Assembly (NCBI RefSeq): GCF_002197755.1
Contig: NZ_NHOT01000015.1
Location: forward strand, 1-64,000
Length of the DNA stretch: 64,000 bases
Direction of reading: 5' to 3'
Source: Pedobacter sp. AJM
GTDB lineage: Bacteria; Bacteroidota; Bacteroidia; Sphingobacteriales; Sphingobacteriaceae
The notes under the pieces were generated by a model. That model saw only the letters and a program-made list of their open reading frames with translations. It was not told the DNA's origin and did no database searches. Shown here piece by piece: positions 1 to 8,488 of this stretch (the stretch's first letter is position 1; every line of letters begins with the position of its first letter). The translations under genes and the position numbers were made by a program.

Positions 1-984
1 ATTGCAGCAACCAAAATGGATCTGGGAACTGACGTTAATTTTGGTTCTTTAACCCGTGATATGTTCAGCCACCTGAAGGAACAGGAAAATGTAAATCTTT
101 ATTTTAACCATGAAATCCGCGATCTGAAAAAAAATAAGGATGACAACTGGATCGTTAAGGTTAAAGATTTGGAAACCAATGATAGCCGTAAGCGCACGGC
201 AAAATTTGTGTTCATCGGCGCTGGTGGAGGTTCCTTGCCTTTGTTGGAAAAATCAGGTATTCCGGAAGGAAAAGGCTTTGGCGGATTTCCGGTAAGTGGC
301 CAGTGGTTAAAATGTACGAATGATGAAATTATAGCCAAACACCATGCAAAAGTATATGGAAAGGCAGCTGTAGGGGCGCCTCCAATGTCTGTTCCGCATT
401 TAGACACCAGGATGATTAATGGCAAACAGGCATTACTCTTTGGGCCATATGCAGGTTTTTCTACAAAATTTCTGAAAAACGGCTCATTTCTTGACTTACC
501 CAAATCAATCAAGTTTAACAATATCCGTCCGATGATTTCTGCGGGATTGCACAACATCGATTTAACAAAATATTTAATTGATCAGGTAAGACAATCTCCT
601 GAAGACAGATTAGACGCATTAAAAGAATATTTACCTCAGGCTGAATTAAAGGACTGGGAATTGGAATATGCCGGACAAAGGGTTCAGGTGATTAAAAAAG
701 ACGCAAAAAAAGGCGGGGTACTGGAGTTTGGTACTGAAGTGGTCAGTGCTGCTGATGGTTCAATTGCAGCTTTATTGGGTGCATCACCTGGTGCCTCAAC
801 TGCAGTTTCCATTATGCTGGAATTACTGGCGCGTTGTTTTAAGGAAGACCTCGCTACAGATGAGTGGCAGGCCAAGATCAGAGATATGATCCCCACTTAT
901 GGTCAGGAATTATCAAATGATGCGGAACTTTGTAAAAAAACCAGGGAAAGAACTTCTAAAGTTTTGGAAATAGAAAATACCTGA
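1..984 (+). CDS. mqo: Malate:quinone oxidoreductase, 5' truncated by window edge
   Basis: The C-terminal 327 residues of an FAD-dependent membrane-associated malate dehydrogenase that oxidises malate to oxaloacetate and passes electrons to quinone. The frame is open from base 1, before the first ATG at 16, so the gene starts outside the window; the family is usually about 490-500 residues, so roughly a third is missing. Visible family features are the glycine-rich FIGAGGGSLPLLEKSGIPEG stretch, the LFGPYAGFSTKFLK segment and the C-terminal GASPGASTAVSIMLELL FAD-binding end. It ends at a strong bidirectional terminator shared with the convergent ytxJ. The assignment is firm; only the N-terminus is unseen. 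Confidence 0.95.
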   Translation: MAATKMDLGTDVNFGSLTRDMFSHLKEQENVNLYFNHEIRDLKKNKDDNWIVKVKDLETNDSRKRTAKFVFIGAGGGSLPLLEKSGIPEGKGFGGFPVSGQWLKCTNDEIIAKHHAKVYGKAAVGAPPMSVPHLDTRMINGKQALLFGPYAGFSTKFLKNGSFLDLPKSIKFNNIRPMISAGLHNIDLTKYLIDQVRQSPEDRLDALKEYLPQAELKDWELEYAGQRVQVIKKDAKKGGVLEFGTEVVSAADGSIAALLGASPGASTAVSIMLELLARCFKEDLATDEWQAKIRDMIPTYGQELSNDAELCKKTRERTSKVLEIENT

Positions 985-1004
985 TTGGTTTCAGGATAGT
1001 ACAT

Positions 1005-1036
1005 AAAAAAGGGCGAAAATAATTTTCGCCCTTTTT
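1005..1036. terminator. Bidirectional intrinsic terminator between mqo and ytxJ
   Basis: GGGCGAAAAT pairs with ATTTTCGCCC. The hairpin is flanked by an A run on the left and a T run on the right, so it can end transcription from either convergent gene. Confidence 0.85.
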
Positions 1037-1061
1037 TATGTTTGAACTATTAAGATGTGGT

Positions 1062-1394
1062 TTAGGCTGCAATAACTTCTGCAACTTCATCTGCAGAGAT
1101 GTCACTGTGTGAGGCTTCTAAAACACATTCACTATTTTTTATCAATAAAATTTGTGGGGACTGGTGTGCCACCTGAAATACTTCTGCTATTGCATTGGAA
1201 ATTTCGCGATAACTGATCAGATCCAAAAAGTAAAGTGTTGTATCTTCAGGAATCACGTCCCAGTTAAATTCAAAATTTCTTTTTGCCATCATCGAAATGG
1301 AGCAACGGGTACTGTGCTTAAAAATTAAGCTATAGCCTTCTGCACTTTTAATTTCGTTTAACTGATCCAGTGATGTTAAATTAACCCAAGTCAT
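1062..1394 (-). CDS. ytxJ: Bacillithiol system redox-active protein YtxJ
   Basis: A 110-residue thioredoxin-fold protein of the YtxJ (DUF2847) family, which is associated with bacillithiol redox chemistry. The N-terminal active-site motif KHSTRCSIS places a single reactive cysteine at residue 31 where thioredoxins have CxxC. The HQSPQ segment supplies the cis-proline loop, and a further Cys lies near residue 88. The length is normal for the family. The gene stands alone and converges on mqo through the shared terminator. A CGC bacilliredoxin at 28166-28576 is consistent with a cell that makes bacillithiol. The family name is reliable; the exact reaction is not established by the sequence. Confidence 0.88.
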   Translation of the reverse strand: MTWVNLTSLDQLNEIKSAEGYSLIFKHSTRCSISMMAKRNFEFNWDVIPEDTTLYFLDLISYREISNAIAEVFQVAHQSPQILLIKNSECVLEASHSDISADEVAEVIAA

Positions 1395-1482
1395 AGTAAA
1401 TATTGTTTATAGGGATAACAGTTGCATGAAGGTAATGTTCTGCAAATGACCTAAAAATGAAAATTAATAAATGTGTTTGTAT

Positions 1483-1605
1483 TTAGTTTCTTCTGCGTCT
1501 GCCTTCAGGATAAGAGCTGTATGCCGGGCAAAGTTTAGAAGAACAGGATTCTAAAATGGTAATGGTGCAAAACACCGCCAATAATAAGATGGCTACTTTT
1601 TTCAT
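1483..1605 (-). CDS. Tiny lipoprotein, 40 residues
   Basis: A short ORF encoding a complete lipoprotein signal: MKK, a hydrophobic core, and the lipobox LESC with the acylated cysteine at residue 21. The mature peptide is only about 20 residues and is rich in Ser, Pro and Arg, ending in GRRRRN. It lies about 50 bp downstream of ribH on the same strand and could be read through from it. Very small lipoproteins of this kind are common in Bacteroidota and often go unannotated. The function is unknown. The clear signal peptide and the lack of a competing gene favour a real gene. Confidence 0.6.
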   Translation of the reverse strand: MKKVAILLLAVFCTITILESCSSKLCPAYSSYPEGRRRRN

Positions 1606-1657
1606 CAGATGGTTAATTTAATTCGCTAAGGTACAAATAGTTTGTGAAAGCACAAGG

Positions 1658-2149
1658 TTAAATGTTTGTCGCGAAATCAGCCATTTTGATTGCTGTGATG
1701 GCCGCTTCATCTCCTTTATTACCATGCTTTCCGCCTGCACGATCCTGAGCCTGCTCCAGGTTATTGGTGGTTAATACCCCAAAAATAACAGGTTTGCTAT
1801 ATTTGATACCGACATTGGTTACGCCCTGTGCTACGGCATCGCAAATAAAATCAAAATGCTTGGTATCACCCTGAATCACACAACCTAAACAAATCACGGC
1901 ATCAATATCACTTCTTTTGCTTAATAATATTTCTGCTCCTCCGGTTAATTCAAAGCTTCCGGGAACGGGCAAAGAAATAATATTTTCTTCCTTCACACCA
2001 TTTTCTATTAAGGTTTTTAAAGCACCATTGTATAAAGCACCGGTAATTTCAGCATTCCATTCGGCTACAATAATTCCAAATTTATAATTGGCACCATTGG
2101 GCACCGTGGTATGAGAGAAATCAGAAAGATTTTTAAGTTGTGTTGACAT
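1658..2149 (-). CDS. ribH: 6,7-dimethyl-8-ribityllumazine synthase
   Basis: Penultimate enzyme of riboflavin synthesis. It condenses 5-amino-6-ribitylaminouracil with 3,4-dihydroxy-2-butanone 4-phosphate to give lumazine, acting in the cytoplasm as a pentamer or 60-mer. The 163 residues match the family length. Visible motifs are GIIVAEWNAEITGALYNGA (substrate loop), PVPGSFELTGGAEILL, CLGCVIQGDTKHFDFI with the conserved histidine, and GVLTTNNLEQAQDRAGG near the end. No other riboflavin genes are in the window, and no FMN riboswitch is evident upstream, so it appears to be a scattered pathway gene. Confidence 0.97.
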   Translation of the reverse strand: MSTQLKNLSDFSHTTVPNGANYKFGIIVAEWNAEITGALYNGALKTLIENGVKEENIISLPVPGSFELTGGAEILLSKRSDIDAVICLGCVIQGDTKHFDFICDAVAQGVTNVGIKYSKPVIFGVLTTNNLEQAQDRAGGKHGNKGDEAAITAIKMADFATNI

Positions 2150-2214
2150 GGCGTAAAGATAAGGCTAAGCTTTGAATGTTGGAAACAGAAATGTTTAACA
2201 GTTGTAAGTTTTGA

Positions 2215-2889
2215 TCAGGTTAATTGTATACCGCTGTAAGTTGCGCCTACGGGAATGATCTTGTTGCCAATCCAGATCTGGTTCCTGTCAAACTTTGTAA
2301 TTTGATTTTTAGCTACGATGAATGCCCTGTGGCAACGGATGAACGCATTTTTAGGCAAAAGTTCTGCTAAATCGTTAATTGTGATTCTTGAACTTAACAA
2401 TTTATCTTTCAAATGGATTTGCGTATAGTTTCCCGAAGCTTCCATGTAGAGAATATCAGTCAATTCTACTTTAATCTGTTCATAACCGTCTTTTATAAAA
2501 ATATAACTGGCTTTGGCTTCTGTTGTCTGATTGCGAAGGTTATACAACTCGTTCGCCTTATTGCAGGCTTTTAAAAAACGGGAAAGTGAGAAGGGTTTGA
2601 GCAGGTAATCAACCGCATCCAGTTCAAAACTTTGTACCGCATGTTCGGTGTATGCCGTTGTGAAAATCACCATTGGTGGGTTACTTAAACTTTTCAGGAA
2701 ATCAATACCACTGATGTCTGGCATTTTAATATCCAAAAAAATCAGGTCGACCTTATTTTCCTGCATGAAACTGATGGCCAGAAAAGCATCGGTAAACGTT
2801 TCTGACAACTCTAAAAACGGCACTTTCGCCGCATGGGATTTTACAATATCCAGCGCAATGGGTTCATCATCTATGGCAATAGCTATCAT
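2215..2889 (-). CDS. LytTR-family response regulator
   Basis: A two-component regulator of 224 residues. The N-terminal receiver domain has the acidic pair D7/D8, the phospho-acceptor Asp53 in IFLDIKMPDISG, and the conserved Lys in LLKPFSLSRF. The C-terminal LytTR DNA-binding domain runs from about 125 to 220 and includes YMEASGNYTQIHLKD and FIRCHRAFIVAKNQI. It sits 33 bp downstream of its cognate LytS-type kinase on the same strand, so the pair is very probably one transcript. LytTR proteins bind direct repeats near target promoters; no obvious target set is recognisable here, so the stimulus and regulon are unknown. Confidence 0.93.
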   Translation of the reverse strand: MIAIAIDDEPIALDIVKSHAAKVPFLELSETFTDAFLAISFMQENKVDLIFLDIKMPDISGIDFLKSLSNPPMVIFTTAYTEHAVQSFELDAVDYLLKPFSLSRFLKACNKANELYNLRNQTTEAKASYIFIKDGYEQIKVELTDILYMEASGNYTQIHLKDKLLSSRITINDLAELLPKNAFIRCHRAFIVAKNQITKFDRNQIWIGNKIIPVGATYSGIQLT

Positions 2890-2922
2890 CCTTATGTATT
2901 CAAGGCAGCAATATAATTAAGA

Positions 2923-4461
2923 TTAATCTAACTGTAAGGTTAAATGAACAAAAAACTCTTTGGCGCTTTCACGGATAATCAGTTCGTGTTTGCCATAATA
3001 AAGCATTGATAAACGCTGTTTCACATTTTCCAGTCCGATGCCACTTTTTAATTTTTCAGGATCATGATCTGCCTTGATGTAAATGCTGTTGCTTACATCG
3101 AAATACAGGGTGTTTTCTTTTGTCTGCAGGGTGATTTTGATATAGGAAGGCTGCTGCAGGCTGATTCCGTGTTTAAAAGCATTTTCTATGAAGGGAATCA
3201 GTAACATGGGGGTAATTTGAAAGTTATTCAGTTGTTCCTCAATATGGGTGTTAATGTTAATATCTGCTGACCGTGATGTTCTGAGCTGCTGTAAATCGAT
3301 ATAATTGTTCAGGTATTCCACCTCACGCATTAAGGAAATCTTATCCTGCATATTTTCATGCAGCATAAAGCGCATCATGTCTCCGAGTTTCTGAATTCCC
3401 TCGCCGGTTCGTTCTGCATTTTCCTGTAAGGCCGTACCAAATAAAGTGTTGAGGGCATTGAACAGAAAATGTGGATTAATCTGAGACTTTAAGAAGCTTA
3501 AACTGGCATCCGATTTTCCGAGTTCAGTTTTCAGCATTTGTATTTCTGTCTGCTTTTCAAACTTATTTTTATAAATATACCAGGCGGCTGGGGTAGTGAT
3601 ACAAACCAAACTGATCAATGTTAATATTAATGCCAGTGGAACTGCATTTCCGCCACCCATAAAACCGGCAAGTAAAAGAAGAAGTAACGGAATGATGAGG
3701 GCTGATAAGGCTACGTTTCCCCAAAAATAGCGTCCAAATCCCTTCATTTCCTTTCGAAGGTTAGGGATAATATGGTAAATGGAAAGAAAGGCCAGAATTA
3801 CATTTACCGGTGGTGCAATGAGCCAGAATACTAAAATTTCGTTGTCAGATTTAGCTGATATCACTGCCATCAAAATCATTAAGGATATTAACCATATTTT
3901 GGCGGCCATAAATATTTCGGAAATAATGCTCTTTCCATAGCTTTTCAGAAACTGAATTTTATTGATGAGTGCCAGTCCCTGTTCATTAAAATAGGCATAC
4001 ACATTAAAAAGGAGGTAGAGAAAGAAAATGTAGGTAAAGGCCTCACCGAAAAAAAGACCATACCCATGATTTAAATCGTGAAATTCGATTAAACGATAGG
4101 CTTGCGAATAAGTATTGGCAACCATCCAGGTAATCACTGAAATAGCGGTAACAATAACTGATAAAATAACATTCAATGCGATGTTATTTTTTCGGGTTAA
4201 CTGAGGCATAAAACAGAAATTAAAAAGCAGGAAACTGATGTATACAATGCTGATTTTGAATAACTCAGGAAGAAAGAAATTTTCTATTACAGAAAAATCA
4301 ATCCCACTCTCTTCAAACCGGTAGCTGTTTCCAGAACCATAAGTAGTTTGTGAGCAAATACTGATTAGCGCCAGAATGTAAAGGGTGGTAGAAATCCAGA
4401 ACTCCAGCTGGTTAATGTTTTTTGCTTTATCGGGTGGGGCAATTTCAGATAATACGTACAT
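2923..4461 (-). CDS. LytS-type sensor histidine kinase
   Basis: A membrane sensor kinase of 512 residues. The N-terminal half carries several hydrophobic segments (about eight predicted). A His_kinase domain (PF06580 type) follows, with the phospho-accepting His331 in INPHFLFNALNTL, and then a HATPase_c domain with FIENAFKHGIS (N box) and SGIGLENVKQRL (G box). It is upstream of the LytTR regulator at 2215-2889 and likely co-transcribed. No periplasmic ligand-binding domain is recognisable, so sensing is presumably through the membrane region. The start at the first ATG gives a short soluble leader before the first membrane segment. Confidence 0.92.
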   Translation of the reverse strand: MYVLSEIAPPDKAKNINQLEFWISTTLYILALISICSQTTYGSGNSYRFEESGIDFSVIENFFLPELFKISIVYISFLLFNFCFMPQLTRKNNIALNVILSVIVTAISVITWMVANTYSQAYRLIEFHDLNHGYGLFFGEAFTYIFFLYLLFNVYAYFNEQGLALINKIQFLKSYGKSIISEIFMAAKIWLISLMILMAVISAKSDNEILVFWLIAPPVNVILAFLSIYHIIPNLRKEMKGFGRYFWGNVALSALIIPLLLLLLAGFMGGGNAVPLALILTLISLVCITTPAAWYIYKNKFEKQTEIQMLKTELGKSDASLSFLKSQINPHFLFNALNTLFGTALQENAERTGEGIQKLGDMMRFMLHENMQDKISLMREVEYLNNYIDLQQLRTSRSADININTHIEEQLNNFQITPMLLIPFIENAFKHGISLQQPSYIKITLQTKENTLYFDVSNSIYIKADHDPEKLKSGIGLENVKQRLSMLYYGKHELIIRESAKEFFVHLTLQLD

Positions 4462-4604
4462 GTGATGCTAAATTATACTGCAATGCTACAAAGAGTTATT
4501 TATTTGTGATTTAAAATGTGATGGATGCATTAAAAAATGTGATGAACGGAAGATTTCTGCGTTTATGGATCTAAAGCATAAATAAGAATATTTCATTATC
4601 TTAT

Positions 4605-4612
4605 TATCTTTG
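4605..4612 (+). promoter_or_regulatory. Candidate Bacteroidota -7 element (TATCTTTG)
   Basis: The octamer matches TAnnTTTG, the -7 box of Bacteroidota sigma factors, 78 bp upstream of the ArsC-like gene. No convincing -33 TTTG lies at the expected distance. Confidence 0.35.
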
Positions 4613-4616
4613 CGCA

Positions 4617-4683
4617 AATAATTCACTCATTAAATAATTCACTAATTCATTCATTTAATAATTAACCCATTCACTCACTCAAT
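4617..4683 (+). repeat. Degenerate ATTCACTCATT simple repeat
   Basis: The interval is built from imperfect copies of ATTCACT/ATTCATT spaced by AATAAT. AATAATTCACT occurs twice (4617 and 4635). It fills the leader of the ArsC-like gene and looks like a slippage-prone repeat rather than a protein-binding array. Confidence 0.5.
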
Positions 4684-4689
4684 AATGAT

Positions 4690-5037
4690 ATGATCGTTTA
4701 CGGAATCCCAAATTGCAATACAGTAAAAAAATCCCTCGACTGGTTAAAGAAAAATAAAATTGATTTCGAGTTTCACGACTTTAAGAAAAAAGGGATCACT
4801 GCAGAAAAGCTAAATGAATGGTGTGCTGTGTTCGGTTGGGAAACGGTGTTGAACCGCAAGGGCCTGACCTGGAAAAAACTCAATAAAGAAGAACAGGCCA
4901 ATATCAATAACCAGGAGAAGGCCATTGCTTATCTTATTGAAAATACAAGTGCCATCAAGCGTCCCGTTATTGAAAAAGATGGGCAGGCGATATTAATATC
5001 TTTCGATGAAGCACTTTATGTTCAAACACTAACCTGA
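4690..5037 (+). CDS. ArsC/Spx-family thioredoxin-fold reductase
   Basis: A 115-residue protein of the ArsC/YffB/Spx superfamily. It has the N-terminal IPNCNTVKKSLDWL motif with one catalytic cysteine (Cys9), the LNRKGLTWKKL helix, and the C-terminal IKRPVIEKDGQAILISF strand carrying the Arg-Pro signature of the fold. The CNT rather than CxxC motif and the length resemble YffB-type glutathione-dependent reductases more than true arsenate reductase or the Spx regulator. No arsenic resistance genes are nearby. The family is certain and the substrate is not. It follows a simple-repeat leader with a possible -7 box. Confidence 0.85.
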   Translation: MIVYGIPNCNTVKKSLDWLKKNKIDFEFHDFKKKGITAEKLNEWCAVFGWETVLNRKGLTWKKLNKEEQANINNQEKAIAYLIENTSAIKRPVIEKDGQAILISFDEALYVQTLT

Positions 5038-5106
5038 CACATTTGTTGTATTGTTAAAGTTTGTTAAAAGCGGGCTTTAAAAAATTTACTCCATTACTTT
5101 TGATAT

Positions 5107-5847
5107 ATGTATAAGCTGATCATTTTTATTCTTCTTGCCCTGCCTGTTGGCGTTATTGCGCAAACCGTAACCACTGGTACTGTGTTCGATTACTCAAAGA
5201 AAACAATTTCTTTACCTGGTGTTTCCGTTCGCAACCTGAACAGCAAAAAAACGACCAGCACCAATAGGGAAGGTAAATACACTATTGCCGCTACCATTGG
5301 CGATTTGATAGAATTCTCGGCAGTGGGTTACCATACTGATACCTTATACTTAACCAATTTATTAAACAGAACCATTTACCTCCCTGTAAAATCTAACAGC
5401 CTGGCTGATGTGGATGTGAGAGGCGTAAGAATGAATAGTCAGATTACAGATGCCAAAGATCCGCTGGCAGAAAAATATACCTTATTGAGTACAGGCGGAA
5501 ATCTGAACAGAAAAAGGATGACAGATAAAGTAGGGGGTTTAGGTCTGAACCTGGGTTACGGGAAGTACAAAAGGCAACAACGTAAAGAAGCTGAACTGGA
5601 AGAGAAAGATATGTATCAGGAAGAGATTGATGCAAATTTTAGTGAGAAGGCCATTACAGATTTAACTAAACTGCAGGGCGAAGACCTTAAAAGTTTTATG
5701 ATCATTTATCGCCCGTCAATAGAACAGATAAAATCAGAAAGACCTTATCGTTATGATTATTATATCTCAAGAGCATTTGTTGCCTGGCAAAAATTAACTC
5801 CACAGCAGAAAAAATTACAGGATTTACCAAAATTAAAGGTCAATTAA
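5107..5847 (+). CDS. Exported protein with carboxypeptidase-like regulatory domain
   Basis: A 246-residue secreted or periplasmic protein. Residues 1-18 form a signal peptide ending IAQ. Residues about 20-95 match the CarboxypepD_reg-like beta-sandwich found at the N-terminus of TonB receptors: GTVFDYSKKTISLPGVSVRN, TSTNREGKYTI, and DLIEFSAVGYHTDTLYL. No plug or barrel follows. The rest is a charged region with GGLGLNLGYGKYKRQQRKEAE and many Lys/Glu. Free-standing proteins of this architecture are common in Bacteroidota and their role is unknown. A strong hairpin just after the stop separates it from the M1 peptidase. Confidence 0.75.
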   Translation: MYKLIIFILLALPVGVIAQTVTTGTVFDYSKKTISLPGVSVRNLNSKKTTSTNREGKYTIAATIGDLIEFSAVGYHTDTLYLTNLLNRTIYLPVKSNSLADVDVRGVRMNSQITDAKDPLAEKYTLLSTGGNLNRKRMTDKVGGLGLNLGYGKYKRQQRKEAELEEKDMYQEEIDANFSEKAITDLTKLQGEDLKSFMIIYRPSIEQIKSERPYRYDYYISRAFVAWQKLTPQQKKLQDLPKLKVN

Positions 5848-5875
5848 TAAAAGCCTGATTTCTTGCGGTAACATT

Positions 5876-5905
5876 ATAAGCACATATGTAGTCGTATGTG
5901 CTTAT
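5876..5905 (+). terminator. Intrinsic terminator after the carboxypeptidase-like protein
   Basis: Perfect 11-bp arms ATAAGCACATA and TATGTGCTTAT enclose an 8-nt loop and are followed by a short T-rich stretch. An upstream ATG of the next reading frame (5896) lies inside this stem, which argues that the M1 peptidase starts at 5941 instead. Confidence 0.75.
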
Positions 5906-5940
5906 TCTTTATATTTACAGCTTCTTTGCAACTTATTCAC

Positions 5941-7926
5941 ATGAAAATAACCAGACTAATCGCAATTTGCGCTTTTAGTTGTGCTTCGGCTTTACCTGCT
6001 TTTGCACAACAGGCTGCACCAGTATCCAATTATAATCCGGCAGATGCCTTTGGACCCCTGTTCTATACACAAAATGGAAATGAATTTCGTTCAGCCAATG
6101 GTGCGCCAGGAGTGAAGTACTGGCAAAACCGGGTAGATTATAACATCACCGCCAATTTAGATGAGGCACAAAACCTGGTTACAGGTTCTGTAACCTTAAC
6201 CTACAAAAATAACAGTCCGGATCAGTTACCGTATTTATGGTTACAACTGGATCAGAATACATTTAAAGAAAATTCCCGTGGTAAACAAATTACGCCTGCC
6301 CGTAGCCGTTATGGTGCACAAGGTGAAAAGTTTGATGGCGGTTACCAGATTAAAGATGTAAGTGTATCCAAAAAATCAGGTGCGGTAAAGTTTACTTCAT
6401 TAATTGAGGATACCAGGATGCAGATTCGCCTTGATCAACCTTTAGCGGCAAATGGCGATGTCATTACCATTAAAATTGATTATGCTTATGTTGTCCCGAA
6501 GGAAGGATCGGATAGAACGGGTCATTTAACGACTAAAAACGGTGAAATTTTTGCCATTGCGCAATGGTTCCCGCGGATGTGTGTGTATGATGATGTGCTG
6601 GGATGGAACACTTTACCTTACTGGGGTGGCGGTGAGTTTTATTGCGAATATGGGGATATTAACTTTGCCATTACAGCACCTGCCAGTCATATTGTAATGG
6701 GTTCGGGTGAGCTTTTAAATCCATCGGAGGTATTTACGCCAGAACAATTAAAAAGATGGAATGCAGCAAAAAACAGTGATGAAACGGTTCACATCCGTAC
6801 AGAAGCAGAAGTTACTGATCCGAAATCTCGTCCGGAAAAAGATAAATTAACCTGGAAATATAAGATTATCAATGCACGTGATGCCGCATGGGCTTCATCA
6901 AAAGCCTTTGTTTTAGATGCGGCAAGGATTAATTTACCAAGTGGTAAAAAGGCACTGGCTGTTTCTGCACAACCTGTAGAAAGTAATGGCACAGATGCTT
7001 ATGGAAGAGGTGTGGAGTATGTAAAAAGCACCATCGAACATTATTCTACCAAATGGTTTGAATATCCTTACCCCATGGCTGTTAACGTAGCTACAAACAT
7101 TGGTGGGATGGAATATCCAGGCATTGTTTTCTGCGGATGGACTGCCAAAAAAGGCAGTGCATGGGGCGTGATTGACCATGAATTTGGCCATACCTGGTTC
7201 CCGATGATTGTTGGTTCAAACGAACGCAAATTCGGCTGGATGGATGAAGGTTTCAATACCTTTATCAATGGCATTTCATCAAAAAACTTTAATCATGGAG
7301 AATATGCCCAACGTGCTGCTAATATGAATGCCATTGGCAAACAGGTGATTGGTAACCCGAAATTTGAAAACATCATGTTAATGCCTGATGGGATGACTGA
7401 AGCGAATATTGGCATTAACCTATACGCCAAACCGGGATGGGGATTGAATATTTTAAGAAATGAAATTTTAGGCGAAGATCGTTTTGATTATGCCTTCCGC
7501 CAGTATATTAAAAACTGGGCCTTTAAACACCCTACACCGTATGATTTTTTCCGTTCAATGGAAAATGGGGCCGGCGAAGATTTAGCATGGTTCTGGAGAA
7601 GCTGGTTCTTAAATAACTGGAAAATGGACCAGGCCGTAAGTACCGTTCAGGAAGTTAAAACCACCGATGGAAAGCTTACCGGATATACCATTAAAGTGCT
7701 CAACCTCGAAAAAATGCCGATGCCTATTATTCTTCAGGTGAAAACAAAAAGTGGTAAAACCGATATAGTTAAAGTTCCGGTTGATGTATGGATGAAAAAC
7801 ACCAGCTGGCTGGTTCGTTATCCAACTACTGAAGAAATTGTTTCAGTTACTTTAGATCCGGATAAGGTTTTACCAGATAGTAATCCGGATAACAATACCT
7901 GGACGGCAGGATCAACCGGTGAATAG
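5941..7926 (+). CDS. M1-family zinc metallopeptidase (aminopeptidase)
   Basis: A secreted gluzincin peptidase of 661 residues. The signal peptide ends around ALPAFAQ (residue 20). An N-terminal beta-saddle domain precedes the catalytic domain, with GGMEYPG (the GxMEN-like exopeptidase loop), the zinc motif HEFGH at 413-417, and the third ligand Glu436 in GWMDEGFNTF, exactly 19 residues after His417 as the family requires. The ATG at 5941 is chosen because the frame's earlier ATG falls in a terminator hairpin and would spoil the signal peptide. It probably acts in the periplasm or at the surface trimming peptides. It is a single gene followed by its own terminator. Confidence 0.93.
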   Translation: MKITRLIAICAFSCASALPAFAQQAAPVSNYNPADAFGPLFYTQNGNEFRSANGAPGVKYWQNRVDYNITANLDEAQNLVTGSVTLTYKNNSPDQLPYLWLQLDQNTFKENSRGKQITPARSRYGAQGEKFDGGYQIKDVSVSKKSGAVKFTSLIEDTRMQIRLDQPLAANGDVITIKIDYAYVVPKEGSDRTGHLTTKNGEIFAIAQWFPRMCVYDDVLGWNTLPYWGGGEFYCEYGDINFAITAPASHIVMGSGELLNPSEVFTPEQLKRWNAAKNSDETVHIRTEAEVTDPKSRPEKDKLTWKYKIINARDAAWASSKAFVLDAARINLPSGKKALAVSAQPVESNGTDAYGRGVEYVKSTIEHYSTKWFEYPYPMAVNVATNIGGMEYPGIVFCGWTAKKGSAWGVIDHEFGHTWFPMIVGSNERKFGWMDEGFNTFINGISSKNFNHGEYAQRAANMNAIGKQVIGNPKFENIMLMPDGMTEANIGINLYAKPGWGLNILRNEILGEDRFDYAFRQYIKNWAFKHPTPYDFFRSMENGAGEDLAWFWRSWFLNNWKMDQAVSTVQEVKTTDGKLTGYTIKVLNLEKMPMPIILQVKTKSGKTDIVKVPVDVWMKNTSWLVRYPTTEEIVSVTLDPDKVLPDSNPDNNTWTAGSTGE

Positions 7927-7985
7927 TGAAAGCACAGGATATACTGATGAGATATAGCCGTAAATAAACGGAATTTATATTTAAG

Positions 7986-8013
7986 CCCGGCCATTTGTTT
8001 GCCGGGTTTTTTT
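7986..8013 (+). terminator. Intrinsic terminator after the M1 peptidase
   Basis: CCCGGC and GCCGGG form a GC-rich stem with a 9-nt loop, followed directly by seven T residues. Confidence 0.85.
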
Positions 8014-8077
8014 ATGGCAATATTTCTACCATTTGATCCAATTAAATGAATAATTTAGTTTCTGAAATTTAATAATA

Positions 8078-8488
8078 ATGGAAAATAACCACTTAGAAAT
8101 AACGAATCCGGAAGGAATATATGATCCCCGTGCACATGCTTACTCGCATGTAGCTACCGTATCAGCCAAAGACATATTGGTTTTTGTAGCGGGGCAGGGT
8201 GGAAGTAGAATGGATGGCATCTTAAGTGATGATTTCAGAACACAGGTAAAGATCGTTTTTGAAAATATTGGGATTGCGCTCGCCAGTAAAGGTTTGAATA
8301 TGCAGCATATTGCCAAACTGACTACACTGGTTGTAGACTATGACGATGAAAAACATCAGATCCTGATTGAAGAATCAACTAAAATCTGGCCAGACTTGAA
8401 ATTTCCGGTGAATACCCTTATTCCGGTGGGCAGGTTAGCACTGGATGGGATGTTAATAGAAATTGATGCAACTGCTGTTAATGCTTAA
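8078..8488 (+). CDS. RidA (YjgF/YER057c/UK114) family protein
   Basis: A 136-residue cytoplasmic protein of the RidA family, whose archetype hydrolyses reactive 2-imino/enamine acids released by PLP enzymes. Visible features are the N-terminal PEGIYDPRAHAYSHVATV, the VAGQGG loop, the conserved arginine in VGRLALDGMLIEIDATA and the length typical of the trimeric fold. The arginine needed for imine hydrolysis is present, but the preceding context differs from classical RidA, so it may belong to a side branch. Its stop codon abuts the start of the methyltransferase gene, indicating one transcript. Confidence 0.85.
   Translation: MENNHLEITNPEGIYDPRAHAYSHVATVSAKDILVFVAGQGGSRMDGILSDDFRTQVKIVFENIGIALASKGLNMQHIAKLTTLVVDYDDEKHQILIEESTKIWPDLKFPVNTLIPVGRLALDGMLIEIDATAVNA

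Noticed and set aside
99..557. 152-residue antisense ORF in mqo
   Set aside because: It lies wholly opposite a conserved enzyme, has no signals of its own and reads as a shadow of mqo codons.
5896..5940. Longer M1 peptidase start at 5896
   Set aside because: The ATG is inside a perfect terminator hairpin, and starting there would bury the signal peptide behind a hydrophobic leader. The ATG at 5941 gives a normal signal peptide.
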